From a virus, in the IMG/VR virus record IMGVR_UViG_3300046522_000512, positions 20,791 to 84,790 of that record: a DNA stretch of 64,000 bases; one strand, given 5' to 3'. Shown piece after piece: positions 1 through 7,400 of the stretch. The translations under genes and the position numbers were made by a program. Below the pieces are notes generated by a model, which was not told where the DNA came from, ran no database searches, and worked only from the letters and a program-made list of their open reading frames with translations. The number at the start of each line of letters is the position of its first letter. Position 1 is the stretch's first letter.

Positions 1-184
1 CGATCAGGCCCTTGATCTCCTGGGCGTCCTTGACCGCCTTGACGTAGGCGTTGCGCTGCTCGGTGGAGACGACGAATGCGCCGTTCTCCTCCTTGAACGT
101 TCCTGCGATGCGCTCGGCTTCGGCTGACTTCTCGTTGAGCTGGCTCTTCAGCGAGCGCAGAAGGCTCTGGTCGGTGGTAGGCAT
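1..184 (-). CDS. Major capsid protein, N-terminal part (runs off window)
   Basis: The first 61 codons of a minus-strand gene continue beyond the left edge. The start is MPTTDQSLLRSLKSQL, followed by a highly charged, probably coiled-coil helix (EKSAEAERIAGTF, AYVKAVKDAQEIKGLI). Such a helix resembles the scaffolding-like delta domain at the start of HK97-fold major capsid proteins. Position supports this: it is the next gene after a prohead protease, the usual protease-capsid order of HK97-type phages. AGGGAG lies 7 bases before the ATG, which fixes the start. A class-2 phage promoter-like element lies about 80 bp upstream. Only the N-terminus is visible, so a separate scaffold protein is possible. 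Confidence 0.6.
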   Translation of the reverse strand, partial: MPTTDQSLLRSLKSQLNEKSAEAERIAGTFKEENGAFVVSTEQRNAYVKAVKDAQEIKGLI

Positions 185-261
185 TTTGGTTGCACTCCCT
201 GTGCTGGACGGGCGATGACGTGCGCATCACGCCCGGCCAGCACCGGGACGTCTCAACGCTG

Positions 262-298
262 GGGCGCATGGAAAGGCACAGGGGGTGTTAGCGTCTCG
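262..298 (-). promoter_or_regulatory. Class-2 phage promoter-like element before the capsid gene
   Basis: Minus strand reads GACGCTAAC, then TTCCATGCG beginning exactly 17 bases after GACGC. The -35-like half matches six other sites in this window perfectly; the -10-like half is the weakest of the seven. It would give a leader of roughly 80 nt before the capsid start. It abuts the hairpin that follows the protease gene. Confidence 0.45.
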
Positions 299-338
299 GG
301 CTCCCGGCCACGCAGGGACGCGCAGCGGGGAGCCCGAG
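295..338 (-). terminator. Hairpin after the prohead protease gene
   Basis: A perfect 11-bp inverted repeat, CTCGGGCTCCC at 295-305 and GGGAGCCCGAG at 328-338, lies 13 bp past the protease stop codon. There is no T-run. It is directly followed on the minus strand by the class-2 element, so it may separate the protease and capsid transcripts. Confidence 0.5.
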
Positions 339-350
339 GAAAACCGCAGT

Positions 351-2333
351 TCAGATGGCAAGTGCGGCGAGTGCCGCCTTGACCTCCGTGGGGTCCAGGT
401 GCACGGAGTCGTTCTCGTCGGCCGGGGTGTTCCCCGGGGGAACAGCCGTGTCGGCGTAGGGGATTGTGCTGTCGGCCGGTCCGTCGTCGGCGGTGGCGCT
501 GTCGGCGAGTTCGTCATAGGCGGCGGGATCGCCGTCCCCGTCGTCGGGCCAGCCGTCGGTGATCGAGTACTTGTCCAGCCACGAGTCGGAGTCGTCCGAG
601 CTGCCGTCGTCCATGGGGGCGCCCTTCTTCGACAGGGCGTCGAGGAGTTTCCCGATGGTGGGCCGCAGGTGTTCCAGGTGCGCGGGTCCGGCGTCGGACA
701 CCTCGATCAGCGCCGTGGCGTCCTGAAGAGCCCGGTCGGTCGGCCTGATGAACCGCTCGCGGGTGGACTCCGTGGCGTCGGCCAGGCGCTCCGGCCCGGC
801 AACAGGGGTGGCCACGGTGGTGAGTTCCACCTGAACGGGCACGCCCAGGTCCACGTCCCGGCCCGACACGGTGTACGGGATGGCGTACGTGTCCGTGTCG
901 CCGTCGTCGTAGCGGCTGACGATGATCCGGTCGGGGTAGGTCGCCTCGATCGCCACCCAGCAGCATTCCGGCTGCTCGGGGCCCCCGCCGCCGCGGTCGT
1001 CGTTGTCCGGGGTGAGCAGTGCGCGCGCAGCTTTGCTGAGCTGGTCGCGGAGCTGCTCGTAGGAGTAGGGCATGGGTGTGCTCATGAGTCGCTCCGGAAG
1101 CTGAATGGGTTCGGCGGACTTGGCCTCGATGACGATCTGCGCGGCCGACTTCTGCTCCAGCACCGCGGCGTGGGTGGCGGCCGACTTCGCCTCCATCACG
1201 ATCTGCGCCGCCGACTTCGCCTCCATCGAGGCGGCGGGTGCGGCCGCGGTCTCGTCGGAGGCCGCGCCGAGCGGCACCTCGAACTCGTCGCCGCCGCGCA
1301 CCACGTGGAGCGTCGTGAAGGTGACCGGGGTGGCCGGCACCGGGTCGGTGCTGTCCAGGTCGTATCCGAGGGTGACGTGCGGGGTGAACCCGTGGTCGTC
1401 GCGGACCGCCTCCGAGTACGGGGACCCGGACAGGGCGAGTACAACCTGCTGCCGCAGCTCTGCGAGGCCCGGCACGTCGACCGGCACCCACGTGGGTATG
1501 CCGTCCCCGGTGTCGGGAAAGACGCCGAGGCCGCCGAGGGTGCCCGTCAGCGGGCCCGAGTCGTTCACGGCCGGGGTGACGATGTCGCGCAGGTCGTCAG
1601 GGTGCCCGCCGAGGTCGCCGACGTCGCCGAGGTAGGCGAGCGTGATGTGCAGGCTCTCCGGGGCGGTGCCGTCGGGCTGGGCGATGGATGCGGCGACGTC
1701 GGCCGGGATCTTCAGCGCGACCATCACGCCGCGCCCCACCTGCGACTCGGCCGCCTTCAGCTCGACCGCCGACCATGTGGCCTTGCGCTCCAGTTCGTCG
1801 CGCGCCCGGGTCGCTGCCTTCACTTCGATGCTCCGCGTCATCGGGTGCGCGCCGTGAAGTACGGGGCTCACCTCGTACAGGTCCAGGTCGTGGATGATGC
1901 GGACGCCGTCGTGACGCTTGGACGCGCCGCCCGGGGGGACCTTGAAGCCGATGGAGAACTGCGCTTCGCCGTTCTCATGCCACTGGCGGACCTGTTCGTA
2001 GGCATCGCGGCCGCGGGTGGTGCGCAGGTTGTACTGGCAGGTCGCGACAAGCGCTCCGGCCTCCTTGGGCCACACGGAGCCGCCCGGGATCGAGGCGAAG
2101 CGCGGATCTCCCGGCATCCACTCCTCGATCGACAGGACACTGCCGACCGGCTCTTTCCAGTCGTGGCTCCACACCGGCTTTACACGGCGGGACGCGAGGG
2201 TGCGGGTGAACGCTCCGGGGATGATGAGGTCTTCGACATCGTCGACCACGCCTGTGACTGCGAAGATGGCGCGGACGATGCCCTTTCCGCCGCGGGCGCG
2301 GCGCAGCATTGCGGTGGGCGGCGGGCTCGGCAC
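351..2333 (-). CDS. Prohead protease fused to a 2H phosphoesterase (2'-5' RNA ligase-like) domain
   Basis: 660 residues. Residues 15-175 are an HK97-type prohead serine protease (VVDDVEDLIIPGAFTRTL; WSHDW with likely catalytic His57; QFSIGFKV with likely Ser127; LYEVSPV). Residues 195-355 match the 2H phosphoesterase/2'-5' RNA ligase-like fold, with two HxT motifs, HITLAYLG (His229) and HVTLGYD (His319). Residues 368-412 hold about four copies of an 11-residue EAKSAAQIV-like repeat, followed by an acidic tail ending LDPTEVKAALAALAI. The protease presumably matures capsid subunits. The phosphoesterase is probably a cleaved or packaged passenger acting on RNA ends or cyclic nucleotides (inference). 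GTG start with TAGGAGGA 7-9 bases upstream. The length is about three times that of a stand-alone prohead protease. Confidence 0.85.
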   Translation of the reverse strand: MPSPPPTAMLRRARGGKGIVRAIFAVTGVVDDVEDLIIPGAFTRTLASRRVKPVWSHDWKEPVGSVLSIEEWMPGDPRFASIPGGSVWPKEAGALVATCQYNLRTTRGRDAYEQVRQWHENGEAQFSIGFKVPPGGASKRHDGVRIIHDLDLYEVSPVLHGAHPMTRSIEVKAATRARDELERKATWSAVELKAAESQVGRGVMVALKIPADVAASIAQPDGTAPESLHITLAYLGDVGDLGGHPDDLRDIVTPAVNDSGPLTGTLGGLGVFPDTGDGIPTWVPVDVPGLAELRQQVVLALSGSPYSEAVRDDHGFTPHVTLGYDLDSTDPVPATPVTFTTLHVVRGGDEFEVPLGAASDETAAAPAASMEAKSAAQIVMEAKSAATHAAVLEQKSAAQIVIEAKSAEPIQLPERLMSTPMPYSYEQLRDQLSKAARALLTPDNDDRGGGGPEQPECCWVAIEATYPDRIIVSRYDDGDTDTYAIPYTVSGRDVDLGVPVQVELTTVATPVAGPERLADATESTRERFIRPTDRALQDATALIEVSDAGPAHLEHLRPTIGKLLDALSKKGAPMDDGSSDDSDSWLDKYSITDGWPDDGDGDPAAYDELADSATADDGPADSTIPYADTAVPPGNTPADENDSVHLDPTEVKAALAALAI

Positions 2334-2364
2334 GGCGGGTTCCTCCTAGGCGGGGCTCTCGATG

Positions 2365-2400
2365 CGCGCACCGTGCCCCGCCCGGGGGGTTAGCGTCCCG
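2365..2400 (-). promoter_or_regulatory. Class-2 phage promoter-like element before the protease gene
   Basis: Minus strand GACGCTAACC, then CACGGTGCGCG starting 17 bases after GACGC. This closely matches the elements before the terminase-small-like gene and the 32.5 kb membrane gene. The protease start lies about 35 bp further on with its own Shine-Dalgarno sequence, so this transcript would have a short leader. Confidence 0.6.
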
Positions 2401-2421
2401 CCGTGGCCTTCCGGCCGGGCC

Positions 2422-2994
2422 TCACTTCCACGGCTTGCCCTTCTTCTTCTTGGGGTCCGCGGGGTCCACTTCGCCGCCCGAGCCGTCGGCCGGGTCGTTG
2501 GGGACGGCTTCGTCCGCGGTGCCGTAGTCCAGCGCGAGGCCGCCGTCGTCCGCGGCCGCGGGATCGGCGGCGGGATCGCCGGCCGCCGGGTCCTGCGCTG
2601 CGGGGTCCTGCATCGCGGGGTCCTGCGCTGCGGGGTCCGGCTGGTCGCCGGTGCCGCCGGACTGCGCCATACCGGCGTCGTCCACGTCGATGGCCCACGT
2701 GTCCGGGTCCGAGTAGCGCCACACCTGCCCGGACTCGTCACGGACCCAGCACGTCAGCGTGCCGTCCTCCGCCTTGTCCAGCCACGCCTGCTCGCCGTTG
2801 TTGCCGGAGAAAGAGGCGTACGCCTGCGCCGGATCGGTCTCGTCGCCCTCGTCGTAGGCGTCGCCCGCCCACGGCCGGGCGTCATCCTGATGCGGTGGCT
2901 GAAGCTCCGGCGGCTGTTCGGCAGCCGGGTCCATGCCCTGCGCCGCCGGGTCCTGGGACGGGGGCAGCGCCTTCACCTCGAATCTGTAGTCCAC
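2422..2994 (-). CDS. Acidic Pro/Ala-rich phage structural-module protein, unknown function
   Basis: 190 residues from GTG (MDYRFEVKALPPSQ). Residues 55-125 look folded (GEQAWLDKAEDGTLTCWVRD, VWRYSDPDTWAIDVDDA). Residues 130-165 are a low-complexity tract of DPAAQDP repeats, and the tail is KKKKGKPWK. It lies between the giant gene and the protease in the head-gene block, so a minor head or scaffold-like role is plausible but unproven. The start is weakly supported: no clear Shine-Dalgarno precedes the GTG, and the same frame stays open upstream to about 3105 with coding-like codons (ATLLAEAETQALELPTLRG), but without an ATG or GTG. The true 5' end may therefore lie upstream, or may have been damaged. 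Confidence 0.6.
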   Translation of the reverse strand: MDYRFEVKALPPSQDPAAQGMDPAAEQPPELQPPHQDDARPWAGDAYDEGDETDPAQAYASFSGNNGEQAWLDKAEDGTLTCWVRDESGQVWRYSDPDTWAIDVDDAGMAQSGGTGDQPDPAAQDPAMQDPAAQDPAAGDPAADPAAADDGGLALDYGTADEAVPNDPADGSGGEVDPADPKKKKGKPWK

Positions 2995-3303
2995 GCCGCG
3001 AAGGGTCGGGAGTTCAAGAGCTTGCGTCTCGGCCTCCGCCAGGAGCGTGGCCCGGACGACTGCGCCCGCCTGTGGCCGGTCGGTTCGAATTGCAACAAAT
3101 TGGTTAAAGCGCTAGACATGTGGCGAGAGCCCGGTGTCCGATGGGCATCGTTTTCAGCAGGGCCCCACCTCAAGGGTGTGAGCGCTTCAGGCGAACCCGA
3201 CCGCCTAGTTCCCGGTCGGGTTCGCCTGACGGCTTTTCCGACGGAACGGTCGCGTACGTCCATCCACGCCCACACCATGTACCTGCCGGTACGACCAGTC
3301 TGC
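2995..3303. other. Intergenic stretch with hairpin; possible truncated 5' coding
   Basis: No complete gene is seen. On the minus strand, 2995-3105 reads in frame with the downstream structural gene and has coding-like composition. An ATG at 3118 opens a different frame (MSSALTNLLQFEP) that runs through the same region, as if a frameshift had split an original start from its gene. The rest is taken up by a strong hairpin at 3189-3227. Confidence 0.4.
3189..3235 (+). terminator. Strong hairpin, plus-strand terminator-like
   Basis: Perfect 15-bp stem: AGGCGAACCCGACCG at 3189-3203 and its complement at 3213-3227, with a 9-nt loop. On the plus strand it is followed by GACGGCTTTT. Genes on both sides are minus-strand, so it would stop antisense transcription or act as a processing or attenuation structure for the minus transcript. 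Confidence 0.55.
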
Positions 3304-3432
3304 TTACCTCCAGGCCGCGATCGCGGCAATGGTTGCCACGATCAGCCCGAGGGCCGCCAGCGCGACCATCCAGCGGTCAGCGGGCCGCCAACGGCGTTTC
3401 CCCTTCTTGGGGTGCTTCTTGGGGTGGTGCAT
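3304..3432 (-). CDS. Small basic single-pass membrane protein (42 aa)
   Basis: Reads MHHPKKHPKKGKRRWRPADR, then one hydrophobic helix (WMVALAALGLIVATIAAIAAW) and stop. GGGAGGAA lies about 8 bases before the ATG, a strong ribosome binding site. The very basic cytoplasmic head with one C-terminal membrane helix suits a small phage membrane protein (possibly holin-like or a membrane-anchored accessory), but no family is recognised. It precedes the structural gene at 2994 on the same strand. Too short for routine gene calling, yet the start signal and topology are convincing. Confidence 0.6.
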   Translation of the reverse strand: MHHPKKHPKKGKRRWRPADRWMVALAALGLIVATIAAIAAWR

Positions 3433-3523
3433 GGGTTCTTCCTCCCATCGCGGTCTAGTGGACGGATAGGCATCTGCACATCTGCCTCAGCACCACCTCC
3501 AATGAGCAGGTGTCACTACCCAT

Positions 3524-3567
3524 ACCACACGCACTGTGGTCTACGCCACAGGCTATGTGGTCTAAAC
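3524..3567. promoter_or_regulatory. Two DasR/GntR-like operator sites
   Basis: TGGTCTACGCCA (3537-3548) and TGGTCTAAACCA (3558-3569 region) match 10 and 11 of the 12 core bases of the dre operator TGGTCTAGACCA, known for the Streptomyces GntR/HutC-type regulator DasR. The sites are 21 bp apart, two helical turns. The first also forms the longer palindrome CTGTGG-N6-CCACAG (3534-3551), and ACCACA-N5-TGTGGT overlaps at 3524-3540. They lie between the divergent small membrane gene and the toxin-antitoxin pair. Confidence 0.5.
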
Positions 3568-3658
3568 CAATAAATCTCTGTGGGGCGCTGACCAGGAATA
3601 ACGCTGCTTCAGGCAACAAACTGGTCTGCATCCGTGGTGAGATCGCGTAGCAGATAGC

Positions 3659-3670
3659 TAGGATCGGGCT
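3659..3670 (+). promoter_or_regulatory. -10 box for a leaderless antitoxin transcript
   Basis: TAGGAT at 3659-3664 lies 6 bases before the ATG at 3671, the spacing expected when transcription starts at the A of the start codon. No Shine-Dalgarno sequence precedes this ATG. The same 6-base arrangement occurs before the genes at 38039, 49671 and 49890. Confidence 0.5.
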
Positions 3671-3928
3671 ATGGCTAAGACACAGTTGAACGCGCGCGTG
3701 CCGGAGGAGCTGGCCGACGAGGTCCGCTCGGCCGCGAGTAGGGCAGGCATGGACATTGGGGACTACGTCGCCGCAGTCCTTGAGGCTGACCTGGCGGCCG
3801 CGTCAGGAAGCCAAGAACTGCGACAGGCTCGCGCGAACATGCACGCTGCCGCGGCCTACAAGAAGTGGATGGCCAGTGAAAAGTCCGAAGAGGGCGCGAT
3901 GAGCATGGAGGAGGTCTTCCACGCGTGA
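3671..3928 (+). CDS. Ribbon-helix-helix antitoxin
   Basis: 85 residues. The N-terminus TQLNARVPEELADEVRSAAS is the beta strand plus helix of a ribbon-helix-helix DNA-binding domain, followed by GMDIGDYVAAVLEADL. The C-terminal half (YKKWMASEKSEEGAMSMEEVF) is the kind of extended region that wraps a toxin. It should bind its own promoter and neutralise the toxin that follows. Its stop overlaps the toxin start (GTGA), so the two are translationally coupled. It lies opposite to the surrounding head genes, as expected for an acquired moron. Confidence 0.75.
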   Translation: MAKTQLNARVPEELADEVRSAASRAGMDIGDYVAAVLEADLAAASGSQELRQARANMHAAAAYKKWMASEKSEEGAMSMEEVFHA

Positions 3929-4173
3929 CGGCGATCCCGGCAAGGTTCGCTGCCCACGTCGGCGAGACCATCAAGAACCTGCCCGGCCCTGACAAGGAGG
4001 AGCTGCACACCGCGATCCTGCGGGCGTGTGCGGACCCGATGTCGTGGCCACAGGCCGACAAATACGAGATGGACGAGACGGTGCGCGTCATCACGACGCG
4101 CACCGCCATCGTCCACTACGTGATCCTTCTCGGCGCGGACCCTCACCTGTGGCTCTTCGCCATCACGGTCTGA
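3925..4173 (+). CDS. RelE/ParE-like toxin
   Basis: 82 residues from GTG, overlapping the antitoxin stop by four bases. FAAHVGETIKNLPGPDKEELHTAIL gives the two N-terminal helices. TVRVITTRTAIVHYVILLGADPHLWLFAITV gives the C-terminal beta hairpins typical of the small RelE/ParE fold. Identification rests on size, fold pattern and its antitoxin partner; the target (ribosome-bound mRNA or gyrase) cannot be told from sequence. The gene is convergent with, and overlaps by 11 bp, the minus-strand gene ending at 4163. Confidence 0.6.
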   Translation: MTAIPARFAAHVGETIKNLPGPDKEELHTAILRACADPMSWPQADKYEMDETVRVITTRTAIVHYVILLGADPHLWLFAITV

Positions 4174-4411
4174 CCGCGACCACGCTGGTCTTCTGCCGAA
4201 GCAGAGCCAGCACCGCATCCGCGTCGCCCGGGTCGAGATCCCGCCGGGGCCCGAGGGGGCCGAGCAGCACCGGCGTGCCGGCGTACTGCTCGACCATCGC
4301 CCTCACCCGGCGGGACCCGGTGACCGGGCCCCCGCCGGGGATCTGGACCTGATAGGCGGAACCGTCCTCCATCGTGCCCGTCACCAGCATGCTTGCCTGC
4401 CTTCCTGTCAC
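4163..4411 (-). CDS. Small protein coupled to the giant gene, unknown function
   Basis: 82 residues from GTG (MTGRQASMLVTGTMEDGSAYQVQIPGG). The start overlaps the stop of the giant gene by four bases, so it is translationally coupled and probably made with it. It contains PVTGSRRVRAMVEQYAGTPVLLGPLG and looks like a compact beta-rich domain; no family recognised. A second in-frame ATG eight codons later is an alternative start. Its place as the last gene of the giant transcript suggests a chaperone or structural partner (inference). Confidence 0.65.
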   Translation of the reverse strand: MTGRQASMLVTGTMEDGSAYQVQIPGGGPVTGSRRVRAMVEQYAGTPVLLGPLGPRRDLDPGDADAVLALLRQKTSVVAVRP

Positions 4412-7400
4412 CGAGTGGCGAGCAGTCCCAGAAGGAACGCCCGCAGGTCGTCATCCCTGTACCAGTCGCCCGAGAACATCGTCGCGAGCCCGCGAGCCAC
4501 GATCTGGTCATCGGTGACGTCCTCCGCCCGGCCGCCGAACAGCCGCTCCAGCAGCGCATCCAGCGTGCTGCGCCGGGCCCCGGGCCGTCCGGTGTGGGTC
4601 CGGGTGAACCCGAACACCTCCTGCGCGGCCAGCAGATCCGGGTAAGAGCGCTGAAGGTGAGCCACCAGAGCGTTCACCGCAGTGCCGCGGCCGCCGTCGC
4701 CGAGGTCAGCGACCGTGGCCGTACCGGAGTCGGCGTCGTACGAGCCCGCGTCACCATCGACCGCGGTCACGAACCGTGCCGTGCGGTCCGCGAGCCACTC
4801 CCGCGGCACGTAGCCCGCAGCATCGGCCAGCGCTCGCGCCGCCGCCGGGTCGCTGCTGTGGCTCAGCGTCAGCCGGTTCCTGCCACCGGGGCCCATCTCT
4901 CGGACCTGCGCGAGGGTGTCACGCACCGCGCCGGGCAGCGCGGCCGTGTACGCCTGGTGCAGCCGGTCGGCTTCCTGCCGGGCGTGCTGCGCTTCCACCT
5001 GCGCCGCGGCGATCTCCGGACCGAGGTCCGGGGCGCCCTGGCCGGCCGCCACCGCCCGCAGGTTCCGAACACGGGCCTCCGCCCGGTCCTGGTAGCGGCG
5101 GGCGTGCCGCACCGTGCCGTGCGGGTCGTCGCCGAGCTCCGGCGCGGCCGCCATCAGCCGTGCCACGACATCGGCGTCCACGTCCGTACCGGCCGCGCGC
5201 ACCGCGGCGAGATGCCGCAGGGCGTGCCGCCCGGGTCCGCGGTCCGCAGCCCGGTCCATCGTCCAGCCCGTGCCGTCCTGCACGCCGGGGAGCTGACCCG
5301 CGGCGAGCGAGGAGCGGGTGGCCAGCCGGTACCAGCGACGGCGCCGGGAGACCTGACCGAAGTGGCCCGGGGCGGGCAGCAGCCGCGCCCAGTGCGCCAC
5401 CTGGTCGGCCAGCGACATGCCGTCCCCGTGCCGCGGCAGGGAGCGGGCAGCGGCCGCGATACGGCGCAGGCGCCGAGTCTCCGGCCACGATCGCACCCGC
5501 CGCACCAGACCCTTGCGGAACCGGTTGATGGCCTTGAACGGGTACGCCACCGCGGCGGCGAGACCCTTGAGGAACGCGGCCACCAGCTCCACGACCCGGC
5601 GGGCGATCTGCACGAGCGCCGCCGTGATGCGGGCGAGCATTCCCGGCCGCTCGCCTTCCGGCAGCTGGGCCGCAATGCGCTGCGCTGCACCGTCACGGCT
5701 GTCAGCCATGCGCTGCGCGAGCCGGGCGACGATCGCCGCGCGCCGCTCCGGAGTCAGCAGCCCCGTATCGGCATCCCGGAGCGCCTCGCCCACCGCACCA
5801 TCGACGTGGCCCTGCACCTCGTCGTCGACTGGGGAACCCGCACCCGCGTCGGGCTCGGGAGTGGCCTCACCATCGGCGCTGCCGTCCCCGTCGCCCACAC
5901 CGGTGTCGAGGTCGGGCTCATCCGACTCCGACCGGTTGCGCAGCGACTCCGGGATCAGCCGCAGCAGGTCCGCAGCACGCGCCGCGGTGTCCTCGGGCGA
6001 CTCCCCGTCCAGCGGCTCCAGGTCGTCGAGCGTCTGCACCGCAGCCTGCACCGCGTCGATCCGCGAGCGCATCGCCATCCGCCGCAGCTCGGCGAGCAGC
6101 CGCTCCCGCTCGTCGCCGGTGATACCCGACCCGTCGACCACCGCCTGCGCGTCCCTTTGCACGCGCCGCATCGCCGACCGGAGCGCGCCCGCCGTGACCT
6201 TCGCGGCGATCTGCTCCCGGAGCTGGTGAATGCTGCCCGGGGTCTGAGTCCCTTCCACCGCGGCGTCGACCACGGCCCGCGCGACCAAGTCGCCGTAATC
6301 GGCCGTGAACGCCGCCGTGTCCAGGCCCGCGTTCGGGTCCCGAGCTTCGGCGTCATCGTCGGCCGGAACCTGCGGCTCGGGCAGTTGGTACAGCGGGTCA
6401 CCGGCGGCCATGGTCCGCTCGGAACGCTGCCCGTTCCCGTCTTCCACCGTCAGGACCCGCAAGCCGCCCGGGGCGTCCTGGACGTCCGTGACGCGGTACG
6501 AGGCCATCTCGTCGGGGTTCGTCTCGTCCGGCAGGGCGATGGTGTCACCGACACCGACCGAGCCGACCGTGCCCGGCTCCGGCCGCCCCGCCGGCGCGCT
6601 GTCCGCATCCGGGTTCGGGGCGTCGGCCTCGCCGGTCAGGCGGCGCTGGTTCGCGGCGAACCAGGCAGCCGCGGGCCGTTCCCGGTCCATGACGCTCACC
6701 GACTCGGCAAGGGATCCGCCGAGGATCTGGAACGTCCTGGTGGTGGACGGCCTACCGGCCAGGCCTTCGAGCTCGACCGTGACCTGCTTGTCGCCGACGC
6801 TGACGGACTGCACCTTGCGGGTGAACCAGTCGCTGCCGTTGGCGCCGGTGCCGAACACCAGGTGATCGCCCGGCTTCAGCTCGGTCGCCTTCACGATGCG
6901 GCGGTCTGCCTGATCGGCGACCCCACCGCCTTCAAGGGCGCTGTCGTAGGGCAGGGGCCGGAACGGGGCGCGGGCGCCCACGCTGTCACTGATGAACCGG
7001 CCGTCAGCGTTGGCCAGGAGGAGATTGACTGTCTTCCCGTCCTCGCTTCGGATCCCTTCCACGACCAGCAGACGGGAGGGCTCCCCGTTGACCGGCGCCA
7101 CGATCACATCACCGGTACTCAGGTAGCGCGCTTCGGTGGTCATACCGCCGTCGTCGTTGCTCGTCCCGGTCTGCCCGGCCGCCTGGTCGAGGCGGTCAGC
7201 GGCCCGCTTGGCTGCGCGGCCCTCCGCCGTCGATGGGTCGGCGTTCTGGCGAAGGCCTTCAGCTATCGCGGCCGCCTGCTCGGGGGTGACGGGCAGGTCC
7301 CGGGCGATCCGGGCCGCGCCCTGCTGCGCCTCGGGGGCGTCGCCGGGGGCGGTGCCCCGGTCGGCGACCGCGTCGCGCTCTTCCGGTGCAAGCTCCGGGT

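Noticed and set aside
285-2393. Plus-strand open frame opposite the protease gene
   Set aside because: Shadow of the prohead protease fusion; its translation is dominated by Arg/Gly/Val/His without motifs.
3060-3110. tRNA T-loop-like GGTTCGAAT
   Set aside because: Flanking bases do not pair as a T-stem and no acceptor or anticodon arm is present.
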